62,074 nt of DNA from Xylanivirga thermophila (GCF_004138105.1 NZ_RXHQ01000015.1:1-62074); one strand, 5' to 3'. Counted from the first letter of the stretch, positions 35,348-45,414 are shown. Numbers and translations are program-made. The notes: a model not told the origin generated them from the sequence alone.

Positions 35348-38329
35348 ATGGCTAAAACACCAGTAGAACTTAGCGAAAAGGGTTTTGAGGAATATGTTGA
35401 AGAACATTTATTAAAATCAGGATATATTAAGGGTAATCCTGATGACTATAACAAAGAATTTGCCATTGATACTAAACTTCTTTTTGGTTTTTTAGAAGAT
35501 ACACAACCAAAGAAGATGGAGAGATTAAGAGAGATATATAAGGAACAGTATCAGTTTAAAGTATTAAGCCGGTTAAATAGAGAATTAAATAACCGTGGTA
35601 TGATTGATGTATTAAGGCATGGAATTAAAGACTATGGCGTGTATTTAGACCTTGCCTATTTCCAGCCTGCCAGCAAATTAAATGATGAAATGATAAAACT
35701 TTATGAAAAGAATCGGATATCCGTCACAAGGCAGGTACACTACAGTATCAAAAATGAAAACAGTATAGATATGCTTATCTGTGTGAACGGACTTCCTGTT
35801 GTTGTTTTAGAACTTAAAAATCCTTTCACTGGTCAAACATATCAAGATGCAATCATGCAGTACAAGAAAGACAGAAGCCCTAATGAACTGTTGTTTCAGT
35901 TTAAGAAAAGAGCCATTGTTTTCTTTGCAGTAGATACTTCCGAGGTTTATATGACTACAAGACTTTCTAGAAATAAGACCTTATTTCTTCCTTTTAACAA
36001 GGGCTGTGATGGTGGAAAAGGAAATCCAGAGAATCCCAATGGGTTTAAAACGGCATATCTTTGGGAAGAGATTCTTCAAAAAGATAGTCTAATGGATTTA
36101 CTACATAGATTTGTATACATTCAAACAAAAGAAAAAGAAGACATAGACGGGAACAAATATACTACAGAGACTGTTATTTTCCCAAGATATCATCAATTAG
36201 ATTCAGTTAGGAAATTAGAAGCCGATGCCAAGGAAAAAGGCGTAGGTACAAATTATCTTATTCAGCATAGTGCAGGTTCAGGTAAAACAAATTCCATATC
36301 ATGGCTTGCTCATAGACTATCTAATTTACATGATGATAAGGATAATCCTGTCTTTGATTCTGTTATAGTCATTACAGACAGAAGAGTTTTAGATAAACAA
36401 CTACAAGATAGTATTTATCAGTTAGAGCATAAACATGGAGTCGTTCAAAAAATTGATAAAGACTCCACTCAATTGGCTAATGCAGTTAAAGATGGAACAA
36501 GAATTATAATATCTACATTACAAAAGTTCCCCTTTATTATTGAAAAGGTAGGAGAATTAGAAAATCAAAAATACGCAGTCATTATAGATGAAGCCCATTC
36601 CAGTAGTGCAGGAGAGAATATGGCTTCTTTAAGAGAAGTGCTATCAGCAAACACTTTAGAAGAAGCAGCAAAACTAGATGAAGAGGGGGAAGTATATGAC
36701 CCTGATGAAGAAATTTTAAAAGTAATAAAGAAAAGAGGGAAACAGGCTAATATTAGTTTCTTTGCTTTTACAGCAACACCAAAAGCCAAAACACTAGAAA
36801 TGTTTGGAACAATTGGTGATGATGGTCTGCCGCATCCATTTCACCTATACTCTATGCGTCAGGCTATAGAAGAAAATTTTATTTTAGATGTTCTTCAAAA
36901 TTATACAACTTACGAGACCTATTTTAAACTGGCTAAGAAAGTAGAAGATGACCCTGCTTTTGATAAGGCTAAAGCCACAAAGGCCTTAACACGCTATGTA
37001 AGTATCCATCCTCACAACATTGCCCAGAAAACTGAAATTATAGTAGAGCATTTTAGAAATGTAGCAAGTAAGAAGATAGGTGGAAGAGCAAAAGCAATGG
37101 TTGTTACTAGTTCTAGACTACATGCAGTTCGATATAAACATGCATTTGATGAATACATAAAAAAGAAAGGCTATAAAAACATGAAAACCTTAGTAGCCTT
37201 TTCAGGAACAGTAAAAGATAATGGGGAAGATTATACTGAAAGTGAAATGAATAAGTTTAAGGAATCAGAACTTCCAAAAAGATTTGCTACGGATGATTAT
37301 AGAGTACTATTAGTTGCAGAAAAATATCAGACAGGCTTTGACCAGCCCCTATTACATACTATGTACGTAGATAAGAAACTATCAGGAGTAAAAGCGGTTC
37401 AAACTTTATCAAGATTAAATAGAACTTGTCCAGGGAAATCAGATACATTTGTTCTTGATTTTGTTAATAGTGCTGAAGATATTCAAGAATCTTTTAAACC
37501 ATATTATCAAGCGACAATTGTAGAGGAAGTAACTGAGCCAAACTTACTATATGATATTCAAAACGAATTGAATGCCTATGGCATCTACATACAAGAAGAG
37601 TTAGAGAAATTTATTCAGATATATTATAAGCCAAAGGCTAAAAAGAATTCAAAAGATAGAGCAATGCTAAATCATTATGTAGATGTAGCGGTAGAAAGAT
37701 TTAAAAAACAAGGTGAAGAGATACAACAGGAATTTAAAAGTCAGTCAGTTAAATATGTTAGACTTTACTCCTTCATTCTCCAAATAACACCATTTGAAGA
37801 TGTAGAACTTCATAAACTATTTGTATATCTTACTTACCTTTTAAAGAAGTTGCCTAAAGGGAAAGGTTCAACTGTTCATTTGTCCGATGAGATTGCCTTG
37901 GAGTATTATGTTAATAAGAAGACTTTTGAAGGAAGTGCTTCTTTAAGTTCTGATGATGAAAATGTTCCTGTTACACCTGTAAGATTTGCAGGTGCTATGG
38001 TTAATGAAGGTGAATCAGAATATTTATCTAGTATCATTGATAGGTTAAATAAAAGGTTTGGGACAGAATTTACCAAGTCAGACCAGTTATCTGTTGAGCA
38101 AATCAAGGAAGACTTTGCAACAGATGAGGATTTGGTACTAAAGGCAAAAACCAATTCAATTGATGATTTTAGTCTGGCATTTGAAAAGGTATTCTTAAAC
38201 AAGGTAATTGATAGAATGGACCAGAATCAATCTTTCTTTACTCGTATCTTGGATGATGAACAATTTAAAACAGCACTTATGAATATGATGCTGGTAGAGA
38301 CTTATGAAAAGTTAAGTAATAGTAATTAA
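35348..38329 (+). CDS. hsdR: Type I restriction enzyme HsdR
   Basis: A 993-residue motor/nuclease subunit. It has a PD-(D/E)XK nuclease core (SIDMLICVNGLPVVVLELKN), Walker A QHSAGSGKTNSISWLA (about 308), DEAH-type Walker B VIIDEAHSS, helicase motif III FTATPKAKT and motif VI TLSRLNRT. Length is standard. AAGGAAGTGAG precedes the ATG. It ends the hsdMS-DUF262-hsdR operon. All key motifs are present. Confidence 0.94.
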   Translation: MAKTPVELSEKGFEEYVEEHLLKSGYIKGNPDDYNKEFAIDTKLLFGFLEDTQPKKMERLREIYKEQYQFKVLSRLNRELNNRGMIDVLRHGIKDYGVYLDLAYFQPASKLNDEMIKLYEKNRISVTRQVHYSIKNENSIDMLICVNGLPVVVLELKNPFTGQTYQDAIMQYKKDRSPNELLFQFKKRAIVFFAVDTSEVYMTTRLSRNKTLFLPFNKGCDGGKGNPENPNGFKTAYLWEEILQKDSLMDLLHRFVYIQTKEKEDIDGNKYTTETVIFPRYHQLDSVRKLEADAKEKGVGTNYLIQHSAGSGKTNSISWLAHRLSNLHDDKDNPVFDSVIVITDRRVLDKQLQDSIYQLEHKHGVVQKIDKDSTQLANAVKDGTRIIISTLQKFPFIIEKVGELENQKYAVIIDEAHSSSAGENMASLREVLSANTLEEAAKLDEEGEVYDPDEEILKVIKKRGKQANISFFAFTATPKAKTLEMFGTIGDDGLPHPFHLYSMRQAIEENFILDVLQNYTTYETYFKLAKKVEDDPAFDKAKATKALTRYVSIHPHNIAQKTEIIVEHFRNVASKKIGGRAKAMVVTSSRLHAVRYKHAFDEYIKKKGYKNMKTLVAFSGTVKDNGEDYTESEMNKFKESELPKRFATDDYRVLLVAEKYQTGFDQPLLHTMYVDKKLSGVKAVQTLSRLNRTCPGKSDTFVLDFVNSAEDIQESFKPYYQATIVEEVTEPNLLYDIQNELNAYGIYIQEELEKFIQIYYKPKAKKNSKDRAMLNHYVDVAVERFKKQGEEIQQEFKSQSVKYVRLYSFILQITPFEDVELHKLFVYLTYLLKKLPKGKGSTVHLSDEIALEYYVNKKTFEGSASLSSDDENVPVTPVRFAGAMVNEGESEYLSSIIDRLNKRFGTEFTKSDQLSVEQIKEDFATDEDLVLKAKTNSIDDFSLAFEKVFLNKVIDRMDQNQSFFTRILDDEQFKTALMNMMLVETYEKLSNSN

Positions 38330-38493
38330 TAATATTAAAGATAGCATTGCAAATAGTAATAAATTGCGCTACTATTTCTAATAAGATATAGAAAGCAAAC
38401 ACAGATGAGAGTATATTCTCTTTTACTGCCAGGCATTGTACTGGATTAGGTAGAAGGGAATGTGCTTTTTTTTAATTTAGAGGAGGTAGCAAA

Positions 38494-39222
38494 GTGCTTA
38501 CAACTAAAGAGTTTATAGAAAAATTAATTAATGATTTAAACCATGAATTTACAAAGGCATTCAAGTACGGCGATGATATTGTAATTGAATGGGATGCAGC
38601 AAAGATGAATATTCCAATTGAAACTATTTTTAATGAATATCAATTGGATGAGGATTATGAAGAAACTTTACACACTTACAAAGGAATTATTAGAAAAATT
38701 CTTGGACAGCATAAATTTAAGATAGATTTTGATAATATATTTCCTTTATTAAAGAAAAGTGATTTTGCTAAAGATAGCGAGTTATCCTTTTATAATGAGG
38801 AAGCATTTGAAGATATCAATACATTTTTTGTTTCTGATATGGGAGAAGTTTTTCGCTTTATACTTACTAGTGATGAAGTTAATTTAGAAAAGGTAAAGGA
38901 AAAAGCCTGGGATAATCTTAATACAATAACAAATCCACTCATAAAATTGAGTGAATTTAGAGATATCTACACATTTAAATATGCGACAGATTATAATGCA
39001 AGTTTAGTGCTTAGTAGTGAGTTTCAGAAACAAATAATAAGAAGGGTAGGAAGTGACTACATCTTTATGATTTCTTCGTCGACTACATTAGTGATTGCAA
39101 GTTATCAGCCTGAACATATAGAAATTCTTGAGTCGCTTGTTGAAATAGATAGGGACCCTAATAAAGTAAGTAATAAGGTTTATAGGTGTACGAATGGGAT
39201 TTACCAGATAGTGTCGGAGTGA
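38494..39222 (+). CDS. Hypothetical protein, resembles DUF1444/YtpQ
   Basis: A 242-residue protein with a GTG start behind GAGGAGG. The C-terminal half (FQKQIIRRVGSDYIFMISSS) resembles the YtpQ/DUF1444 family. Function unknown. It is separated from hsdR by 160 bp and may have its own promoter. Confidence 0.5.
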   Translation: MLTTKEFIEKLINDLNHEFTKAFKYGDDIVIEWDAAKMNIPIETIFNEYQLDEDYEETLHTYKGIIRKILGQHKFKIDFDNIFPLLKKSDFAKDSELSFYNEEAFEDINTFFVSDMGEVFRFILTSDEVNLEKVKEKAWDNLNTITNPLIKLSEFRDIYTFKYATDYNASLVLSSEFQKQIIRRVGSDYIFMISSSTTLVIASYQPEHIEILESLVEIDRDPNKVSNKVYRCTNGIYQIVSE

Positions 39223-39306
39223 GATTTGGTATAAGGTTTAAGGGTGTAAGGGATTATGATAAAGCAGTAATGCATGATATATGTATAACTTTTACGTCTT
39301 ACTATT

Positions 39307-39609
39307 TTATGAAAGAATGCTGGATTCAAATTTTAACCTTTTTAATAGTGAACCAATAGTAATAAGGTTGCTTTTAAAAATTTCGTATTCATTAGGCCCC
39401 ATTACTTCCTGTATTACCCCAAGATGCTCTTTGATTAATTGTATTGCTTTAGAAATATCAGGGGATGTATAGTTGGTAGGATTGAGGAAACAAAAAACTA
39501 AAAGGTTGATTGCTTCACCTATTTCCTCTGCAGCACTTTTCCCTATCACTTCCTTTACTCCTGCTTTTAAGTAATTCAATTCTAAACGTAAAATTTCTAA
39601 ATCTATCAT
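39307..39609 (-). CDS. Hypothetical 100-residue protein
   Basis: A helical protein (LEILRLELNYLKAGVKEVIG; SPDISKAIQLIKEHLGVIQE) with AAAGGAGACG before its ATG. It is the only minus-strand gene between hsdR and the integrase. No family recognised. Confidence 0.55.
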   Translation of the reverse strand: MIDLEILRLELNYLKAGVKEVIGKSAAEEIGEAINLLVFCFLNPTNYTSPDISKAIQLIKEHLGVIQEVMGPNEYEIFKSNLITIGSLLKRLKFESSILS

Positions 39610-39759
39610 ATAACCGTCTCCTTTTATTTTTGCGTATTATACGGATAGATATGATTGAAAGCAAATTTTTAGACTATATATTTTTTAGAAGTTTGGACCT
39701 GACAAATTTAACCATGCGCGCTATGCTAATAATATCAATAAGAAAAGGAGATGTTTAAT

Positions 39760-39972
39760 TTGAATAAGAAAATGAAGATAGAAGTTATACTTGGTATTAT
39801 CCTACCGACCATAGTTGCATATACTACATTTTTTATACTATATAATACTTTTAAGGTAGACCTGGAGGCTTATAGATGGTTTGTGTTAATACCTTTTAGT
39901 CTAGTAACAATTTATGTAATAAAGGAAAACAAAAAGGAATGGAGTGAAATAAAAGGGCAGGGTAATGAGTAA
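39760..39972 (+). CDS. Small two-span membrane protein
   Basis: A 70-residue protein with hydrophobic segments ILGIILPTIVAYTTFFIL and WFVLIPFSLVTIYVI and a charged tail. The TTG at 39760 follows AAAGGAGATG at the right distance; the ATG at 39751 overlaps the ribosome site. No family recognised. Confidence 0.55.
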   Translation: MNKKMKIEVILGIILPTIVAYTTFFILYNTFKVDLEAYRWFVLIPFSLVTIYVIKENKKEWSEIKGQGNE

Positions 39973-40157
39973 GGGTCAAGGTGAGATGGGCTATAGAATT
40001 TAAGAATTCGGAATAGATAACAAGTACTAGGGATAAGGGTCAAGCCTTTATCCTTTTTTGTTGTCCAAATATATTAAAAATAAATCATGTCAAAAGTTGA
40101 AACTGCTAGTACAATCTATATGATGCTCCTAAATATAAAACGAATGGAGTGAAAGAT

Positions 40158-40364
40158 ATGAAAGGCACAATGATTTTTGGAAAGTTGATAGTATTAGAGA
40201 CATTCAAACTGAAGAACATGGTGATAGACAAGGGGTACGATGAAAACTTGGAAATACTTTATCAAGTCCGATTTTGTACTGAAAATGATAGGGACGATGT
40301 TGATTATGGTTTATTAGACAGATGTTATAGAAGTCTAGATGAATTAATGGAGGATTTGAGTTAG
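40158..40364 (+). CDS. Hypothetical 68-residue protein
   Basis: A short soluble protein (FGKLIVLETFKLKNMVIDKG; acidic C-terminus ELMEDLS) with ATGGAGTGA before its ATG at 40158. No family recognised. Confidence 0.5.
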   Translation: MKGTMIFGKLIVLETFKLKNMVIDKGYDENLEILYQVRFCTENDRDDVDYGLLDRCYRSLDELMEDLS

Positions 40365-40572
40365 GTTTTATAGGAACTAAGGTAAGAACAGGGGATAAGG
40401 TTTATGGATATTTGGTTGTGTTTCCTATTCTAGGACCCTTTTAATAAAGGTGATGAGGCTCAACAAAAGTTAGATTACATATTCATCACTAAAACTATAA
40501 TTTTTGCCTATAACCAATGTTATTAAGTGAGTAATTTCACCTGAATTAAAGTATCTGTGAATAAATATTAAA

Positions 40573-40611
40573 GCAGTACACTCATAATTAATTGCTGAGT
40601 GCACTGCTTAT
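40573..40611 (-). terminator. Integrase terminator
   Basis: Arms AGCAGTACACTCA / TGAGTGCACTGCT (one mismatch), just after the integrase stop on the minus strand, followed there by TTTAATATTT. Confidence 0.75.
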
Positions 40612-40613
40612 TT

Positions 40614-41510
40614 TTAGTAATCATCAATAGCATCAATGCTTTTAATTAAGTCTTCTTCCCGTGCACGTAGATAGACAGCACTGCTTTCTATTGATTCATG
40701 TCCCATTAAATACTGAATCGTATTGATATCAGCATTTGCATCTGGATTATTAAGAAGGCTAGTAGCAAAGTAATGCCTAAATTTGTGTGGGTGTATTTTA
40801 ATATTTGTATTATTTCCCCATTGCTTAAGCATTTTGTAGATGCCAGACCGAGTAAAAGGCGCCTTACGCTCGCTTAGTAATAGGAAATCAGAATCGGTTA
40901 ACAATTTATCTCGTATTTCCATATATGAGATAATAGCCTTTCTCACATCAATTTGTAGTGGAATATTACGTTCTTTATTATTTTTACCTATTACCCTAAG
41001 GTTTCCAGACCTCTCACCTATTGTTATATCTACAAGTTGGATTTTAATTAATTCAGAAACCCTTATACCTGTTTTACTTAACATTTCAAATACTAGAATC
41101 CATAGTTCTTTTTGACTTTTGTATACATGTCTCTTTATTTTTCTAAATTCCTTTTTGGAAAAACTCTTTGGAGCAGTAGACTTGTTGGTTCGCACTTTTT
41201 TCATATTCTCAGATGGGTCATTTGTAATTATATGGCTAGTTTGTAAAAATGAAAAATATTGTTTTAGCGTTGCTATTTTATTATTTATTGTCGATGCCTT
41301 TTGACGCTTGACATTAAGTAGGTAATTCCTATAATCTTTCAAATCCATCATAATCACATTATCTGGGATAAAATCCTCACCATATGTCTCAATGTAGTAT
41401 TTAATAAAGTCCTTAATATTTTTTTTATAGGTTTTAACAGTACCAGATGTTTTATCGTTTGCTTCTAGATATTCAACAAAAGCATCTATATAATATTCCT
41501 TTGTATTCAT
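40614..41510 (-). CDS. Tyrosine recombinase (XerD-like integrase)
   Basis: A 298-residue recombinase with an N-terminal SAM-like DNA-binding domain and the catalytic residues in order: Arg in KTGIRVSELI, Lys in the beta-hairpin VIGKNNKERNIPL, HxxR in HPHKFRHYF, His in LMGHESIESSAVY and the Tyr that follows. It lies in the middle of the element rather than at an end, so it may be a resolvase, an integrase of an older nested element, or passenger. No att core is visible beside it. Confidence 0.88.
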   Translation of the reverse strand: MNTKEYYIDAFVEYLEANDKTSGTVKTYKKNIKDFIKYYIETYGEDFIPDNVIMMDLKDYRNYLLNVKRQKASTINNKIATLKQYFSFLQTSHIITNDPSENMKKVRTNKSTAPKSFSKKEFRKIKRHVYKSQKELWILVFEMLSKTGIRVSELIKIQLVDITIGERSGNLRVIGKNNKERNIPLQIDVRKAIISYMEIRDKLLTDSDFLLLSERKAPFTRSGIYKMLKQWGNNTNIKIHPHKFRHYFATSLLNNPDANADINTIQYLMGHESIESSAVYLRAREEDLIKSIDAIDDY

Positions 41511-41684
41511 GACTAAACTTCCTTTCCTTTATTTTATAACACTTTAGAAAAGAATGTAGGTTAGTTTCAAGTCTATATATCAGTATGAATTCAATGACAA
41601 ATAGGGCTTAAAAAGTTTTGTGGCCAGTTTTTATGGTCTTATTGTGTGAAAACTTCATGAAAATGGGATGAATTTTGACTACAT

Positions 41685-41735
41685 TATCCACAAAATACCT
41701 ATTTTGTTGACAGATTTTGTGGATAGTTGGATAAT
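41685..41735 (+). promoter_or_regulatory. Promoter with overlapping inverted-repeat operator
   Basis: TTGACA (41707-41712) and GATAAT (41730-41735), spacer 17 bp. A 12-bp inverted repeat, TATCCACAAAAT (41685-41696) and ATTTTGTGGATA (41714-41725), brackets the -35 box. The left arm includes TTATCCACA (41684-41692), the DnaA-box consensus. The promoter drives the PHP-ATPase gene and seems repressible. Confidence 0.65.
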
Positions 41736-41811
41736 TATGATATATAATAAAGTTAATTTCAAAAACAAGAATACAACATTGAACTAATAATTTTTAATGG
41801 AGGGAGTAGTT

Positions 41812-44800
41812 ATGGGGTGCAATTTTAATAAGGGGTCGCAGTGGAGGAAATGGGATTTACATGTTCATACACCAGCATCTGAATTAAACAACCAGTTTGG
41901 AAGCAATTGGGACGAATATGTTAAATTATTATTTAATACTGCAATTCAAAAGGAAATAAAGGCAATTGGAATTACAGATTACTTTAGTATAGAAGGGTAT
42001 AAGAAAATTAAAACAGAATATATTAATGATAACACAAAATTAGCAACATTATTTGCAGATGAGTTGTCACAGGACAAAGACTATATTTCTAAAATAAAGC
42101 AAATACTTCTACTACCCAATATCGAATTTAGGCTTGACAAACTTATTTCTAGTAAGAAAGATGGTAAACAAAAAAGAAGACTTAATTACCATGTTATTTT
42201 TTCAGATAATATAAATATTACAGACATAGAAGAAAATTTTTTGGAAGATTTAAAGTTTACATATGAAGGAAACCCACATTCTGGTATTGAAAGAAGTAAA
42301 CTAAAAAGGTGTAACCTAGAGGCATTTGGAAGAAAATTACGTTCCGAACATAAAAAATTTATGGCTTACACAGATTATTATACTGGATGTATGAATGCCA
42401 CGGTTAGTGAAGTGGATATATGTAAAATTCTTAAAAATGATAGACCACAACTTTTCCAAAACCAATATGTTTTAGTTTTAGCCGAAGAGTATTGGGATTT
42501 AATGGATTGGGATGGTCAAGACCATGGTGTAAAAAAGCATTTATTATCAGTATCCGATATGATTTTCAGTTCTAATAAAAGTACGAGACAGTGGGCATTA
42601 ACAGACGATTTTAAGAATGAATTTGGTGGTAATAAACCATGTATTTGGGGCTCAGATGCCCATTCACCAAAAGAGTTATTCAATCCAGACCTTGATAGAT
42701 ATTGCTGGATAAAGGCAGATACTACGTTTGTTGGGCTTTTGCAAGTTATAAATGAGCCTGAAGATAGAGTGTTTATAGGGAAAAAACCCGAAATGTTAAA
42801 GGCGTGTGAGTCAAATAAGTCTCGCTATATTCATAAATTAGATATAGATAGAATAAGTAATAGTTCATTAGAGGATGAATGGTTTAACAATAATTCAATT
42901 AATTTTAATCCTGGACTTGTTGCCATAATTGGTAGTAAAGGAAGTGGTAAGAGTGCCTTGTCAGACATTTTAGGCTTACTAGGTAATAGCAAGAATGAAG
43001 AATATTTTTCATTTTTAAATACAGAACGATTTAGAAAGAAGCCTGAAAATTTGTCGCAACATTTTAAGGCTGAACTCACATGGTTAGATGGAAGAGTTGA
43101 TGAAAGATGTCTGTCAGAGAAGACAGTATTAACTGAGATTGAGAAAGTAAAATACTTACCCCAAAAATACATTGAGATTGTATGTAATGATTTAGGTAGT
43201 GGATTTGAGCAAGAAATAAATAATATGGTATTCTCATACTTGCCCGAGAATGAAAAATTAAAAAAGAGTTCGTTTGAAGATTTAATAAATTATTTGTGTC
43301 AAGGTATCGAGGATGAAACTCAATCATATAAGAACCACTTAGAAAAATTGAATAAAAAGATAATTGAACTGGAAGAGAAACAAAACCCTGATTATGCCAA
43401 ACAATTATGTAACCAGTTATTACAAAAGCGTATTGAAATAAACAATCATAGGAAAGAAAAACCTAAAGAGATAGAAAAGCCTAAAGGAGAAGAAGAGTCT
43501 GCTGAAGCATTAAAGTTAAAAGAATTAGATGAAAAAATTACAAATGTGAGTAATCAAATTGAAGATACGCAAGAGTCATTGAATGATATCAGTGTCAAAT
43601 TAACAGAGTTAAATCTTATAACAGAGAAAATTAATGTATTATACAATACATTCGTTAAAGCAAAAGATGAAATAGGTAAAATTATAGAAAAAAATAATTT
43701 TGATATTAACCTCAAATTAGAACTCAGTTGCAATACTATCGACATAAATACTTTGAAGGAAAATATAGAGGAAGAAAAAAATAATATCATAATACTTCTT
43801 GAAACTGATAAAGAGAAGCAGACAGAAAGGTCTTTATATAAAGTTAGAGAAGATTTAATTAGTGAAAAAGAAAAAGTTCTTGAAGATAAGGCTTCGGTAA
43901 TAAAAGAGTATCAGGAGTATAGAGAAGAATTAAATACATGGAAAAACAAGAAAAATGAATTAGTTGGAAACGAAAAAAGTGAAGGTTCATTAAGGTACTA
44001 TATAGAGGAATATAGATATGTTAAACGTGATTTGAGACAAGAAATAAGTGAAGAAATTAAAAAGAGGGAAGAAATATGTAGAAGATTACATAAACTAAAA
44101 CTAGAAAAAGCAAATATTTACAAACAAGCATATAAACCAGTAATGGACCGTATTAATGTAATGGATAATATTCAGAATGAAGAATTAAATGTTTCTGTTG
44201 AGATTCTACCTAATGACAATTTTAATGACAAATTCCTAGGTATGATTAATCAATCTGTAAGTAGTGATTTTAAAGGAAAAAGTGAAGGATATGCAAAATT
44301 AAAAGAAATAACTAGTAAATACAATTTCAACCAAGAAGATGATGTTAATAATTTTGTTAAAGATATTTATAATAGGCTTACTACTGATAAAGATAAAGTC
44401 AATAAATTATTAAAAGACAGAGAAGAATTATATAATTATCTTTTTTCATTAGAATATTTAAAGGTTGAATATAAATTAAAATTAGGAAGCAAAAATATGA
44501 ATCAACTATCTCCTGGAGAAAAGGGGACCATACTATTAATATTCTATTTAGTATTGGATAAGCATAATATTCCTCTAATTATTGACCAACCTGAAGATAA
44601 TTTAGATAATCAATTTGTCTATGAAAAGTTAGTTCCATTTATAAGAGAGGCAAAAAAGAGAAGACAAGTAATAATTGTTACTCATAATCCTAATATAGCA
44701 GTTGCTTGTGATTCTGAGCAAGTTATTTACTGTTCTATGGATAAAAATAATAAAATTGAATACGAAACTGGTAGCATTGAGAATCCAAAGATTAATAGAC

Positions 44801-44883
44801 ATATAGTAAATATTTTGGAGGGAACGATGCCAGCATTTACGTTAAGGGAAATAAAATATATGTATAGTGAAAAGAGTGAATAA
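41812..44883 (+). CDS. TrlF-type PHP-domain/SMC-like ATPase
   Basis: A 1023-residue protein. The N-terminal PHP domain has WDLHVHTPASE (metal ligands H17, H19) and GITDYFSIEG; a Walker A, GSKGSGKSALSD, lies at about 374. A coiled-coil region follows (500-820), then the ABC signature LSPGEKGT, Walker B IPLIIDQPEDNLDN and H-loop IVTHNP. PHP domains are phosphoesterases, so this is an ATP-gated nuclease of the kind found in defence islands. ATG at 41812 follows GGAGGGAG. The promoter has an overlapping operator. Confidence 0.85.
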   Translation: MGCNFNKGSQWRKWDLHVHTPASELNNQFGSNWDEYVKLLFNTAIQKEIKAIGITDYFSIEGYKKIKTEYINDNTKLATLFADELSQDKDYISKIKQILLLPNIEFRLDKLISSKKDGKQKRRLNYHVIFSDNINITDIEENFLEDLKFTYEGNPHSGIERSKLKRCNLEAFGRKLRSEHKKFMAYTDYYTGCMNATVSEVDICKILKNDRPQLFQNQYVLVLAEEYWDLMDWDGQDHGVKKHLLSVSDMIFSSNKSTRQWALTDDFKNEFGGNKPCIWGSDAHSPKELFNPDLDRYCWIKADTTFVGLLQVINEPEDRVFIGKKPEMLKACESNKSRYIHKLDIDRISNSSLEDEWFNNNSINFNPGLVAIIGSKGSGKSALSDILGLLGNSKNEEYFSFLNTERFRKKPENLSQHFKAELTWLDGRVDERCLSEKTVLTEIEKVKYLPQKYIEIVCNDLGSGFEQEINNMVFSYLPENEKLKKSSFEDLINYLCQGIEDETQSYKNHLEKLNKKIIELEEKQNPDYAKQLCNQLLQKRIEINNHRKEKPKEIEKPKGEEESAEALKLKELDEKITNVSNQIEDTQESLNDISVKLTELNLITEKINVLYNTFVKAKDEIGKIIEKNNFDINLKLELSCNTIDINTLKENIEEEKNNIIILLETDKEKQTERSLYKVREDLISEKEKVLEDKASVIKEYQEYREELNTWKNKKNELVGNEKSEGSLRYYIEEYRYVKRDLRQEISEEIKKREEICRRLHKLKLEKANIYKQAYKPVMDRINVMDNIQNEELNVSVEILPNDNFNDKFLGMINQSVSSDFKGKSEGYAKLKEITSKYNFNQEDDVNNFVKDIYNRLTTDKDKVNKLLKDREELYNYLFSLEYLKVEYKLKLGSKNMNQLSPGEKGTILLIFYLVLDKHNIPLIIDQPEDNLDNQFVYEKLVPFIREAKKRRQVIIVTHNPNIAVACDSEQVIYCSMDKNNKIEYETGSIENPKINRHIVNILEGTMPAFTLREIKYMYSEKSE

Positions 44884-44914
44884 TTTAATACATTAAAACT
44901 TGAAAAGTAAATAC

Positions 44915-44972
44915 AGTCCTCCTTATATTATTAAAAATTCAAATAGGATTTTCATAATAATAAGGAGGACTT
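44915..44972 (+). promoter_or_regulatory. Hairpin that covers a ribosome-binding site
   Basis: Arms AGTCCTCCTTAT and ATAAGGAGGACT (44915-44972), extended inside by TTATT/AATAA. The right arm contains the AAGGAGG of the gene at 44977, so the RNA can hide its own ribosome site. A similar RBS-hiding stem occurs at 61989-62059. Confidence 0.65.
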
Positions 44973-44976
44973 TTAC

Positions 44977-45414
44977 ATGAACATAAAAGGGAAGGATATT
45001 TATATTAAATTTAACAGCGAAGATATGGAAGTTGAGATTCCTAAACTAATATTGTTTGATGTAGCACGACAAGTAAATAAGTATATTGAGTTTTTGCAGA
45101 AAGAAAAGAAGTCTAAAGAGAATTTTGCTATTGGCGATAATATCAATAAGGCAGAAAATATATTTGCCAAAATACTAATAGTTAGCGGTGAACCATATGG
45201 ACGGCAAGAGGTAATCTTATACTTAACAATTGCAGAGTTTTTGATATTTAGGTACATTGTGTTCTGCAATCATACGATAGTGTATTTTAAATCAATCTTT
45301 AACATTTATCATACTGAGAAGTTCAAGGAGTTGTTTCAGCAGATAGAGGGTTTATATGGCAATTTAAGTCGCTCTGAAGTAAGGGAATACTGGAACTATA
45401 TTAAGAAAAATTAG
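44977..45414 (+). CDS. Hypothetical 145-residue protein
   Basis: A soluble, mostly helical protein (VEIPKLILFDVARQVNKYIE; YLTIAEFLIFRYIVFCNH; final SRSEVREYWNYIKKN). No family recognised. Its ribosome site AAGGAGGA lies inside a long hairpin, so translation is probably controlled. It stands between the PHP-ATPase and the transposition genes. Confidence 0.6.
   Translation: MNIKGKDIYIKFNSEDMEVEIPKLILFDVARQVNKYIEFLQKEKKSKENFAIGDNINKAENIFAKILIVSGEPYGRQEVILYLTIAEFLIFRYIVFCNHTIVYFKSIFNIYHTEKFKELFQQIEGLYGNLSRSEVREYWNYIKKN

Noticed and set aside
40614..41510. The tyrosine recombinase as the integrase that placed the whole 44-kb element
   Set aside because: It lies mid-element, no att-like core repeats flank the element, and the 5-bp duplication and TGT/ACA ends fit the Tns proteins better.
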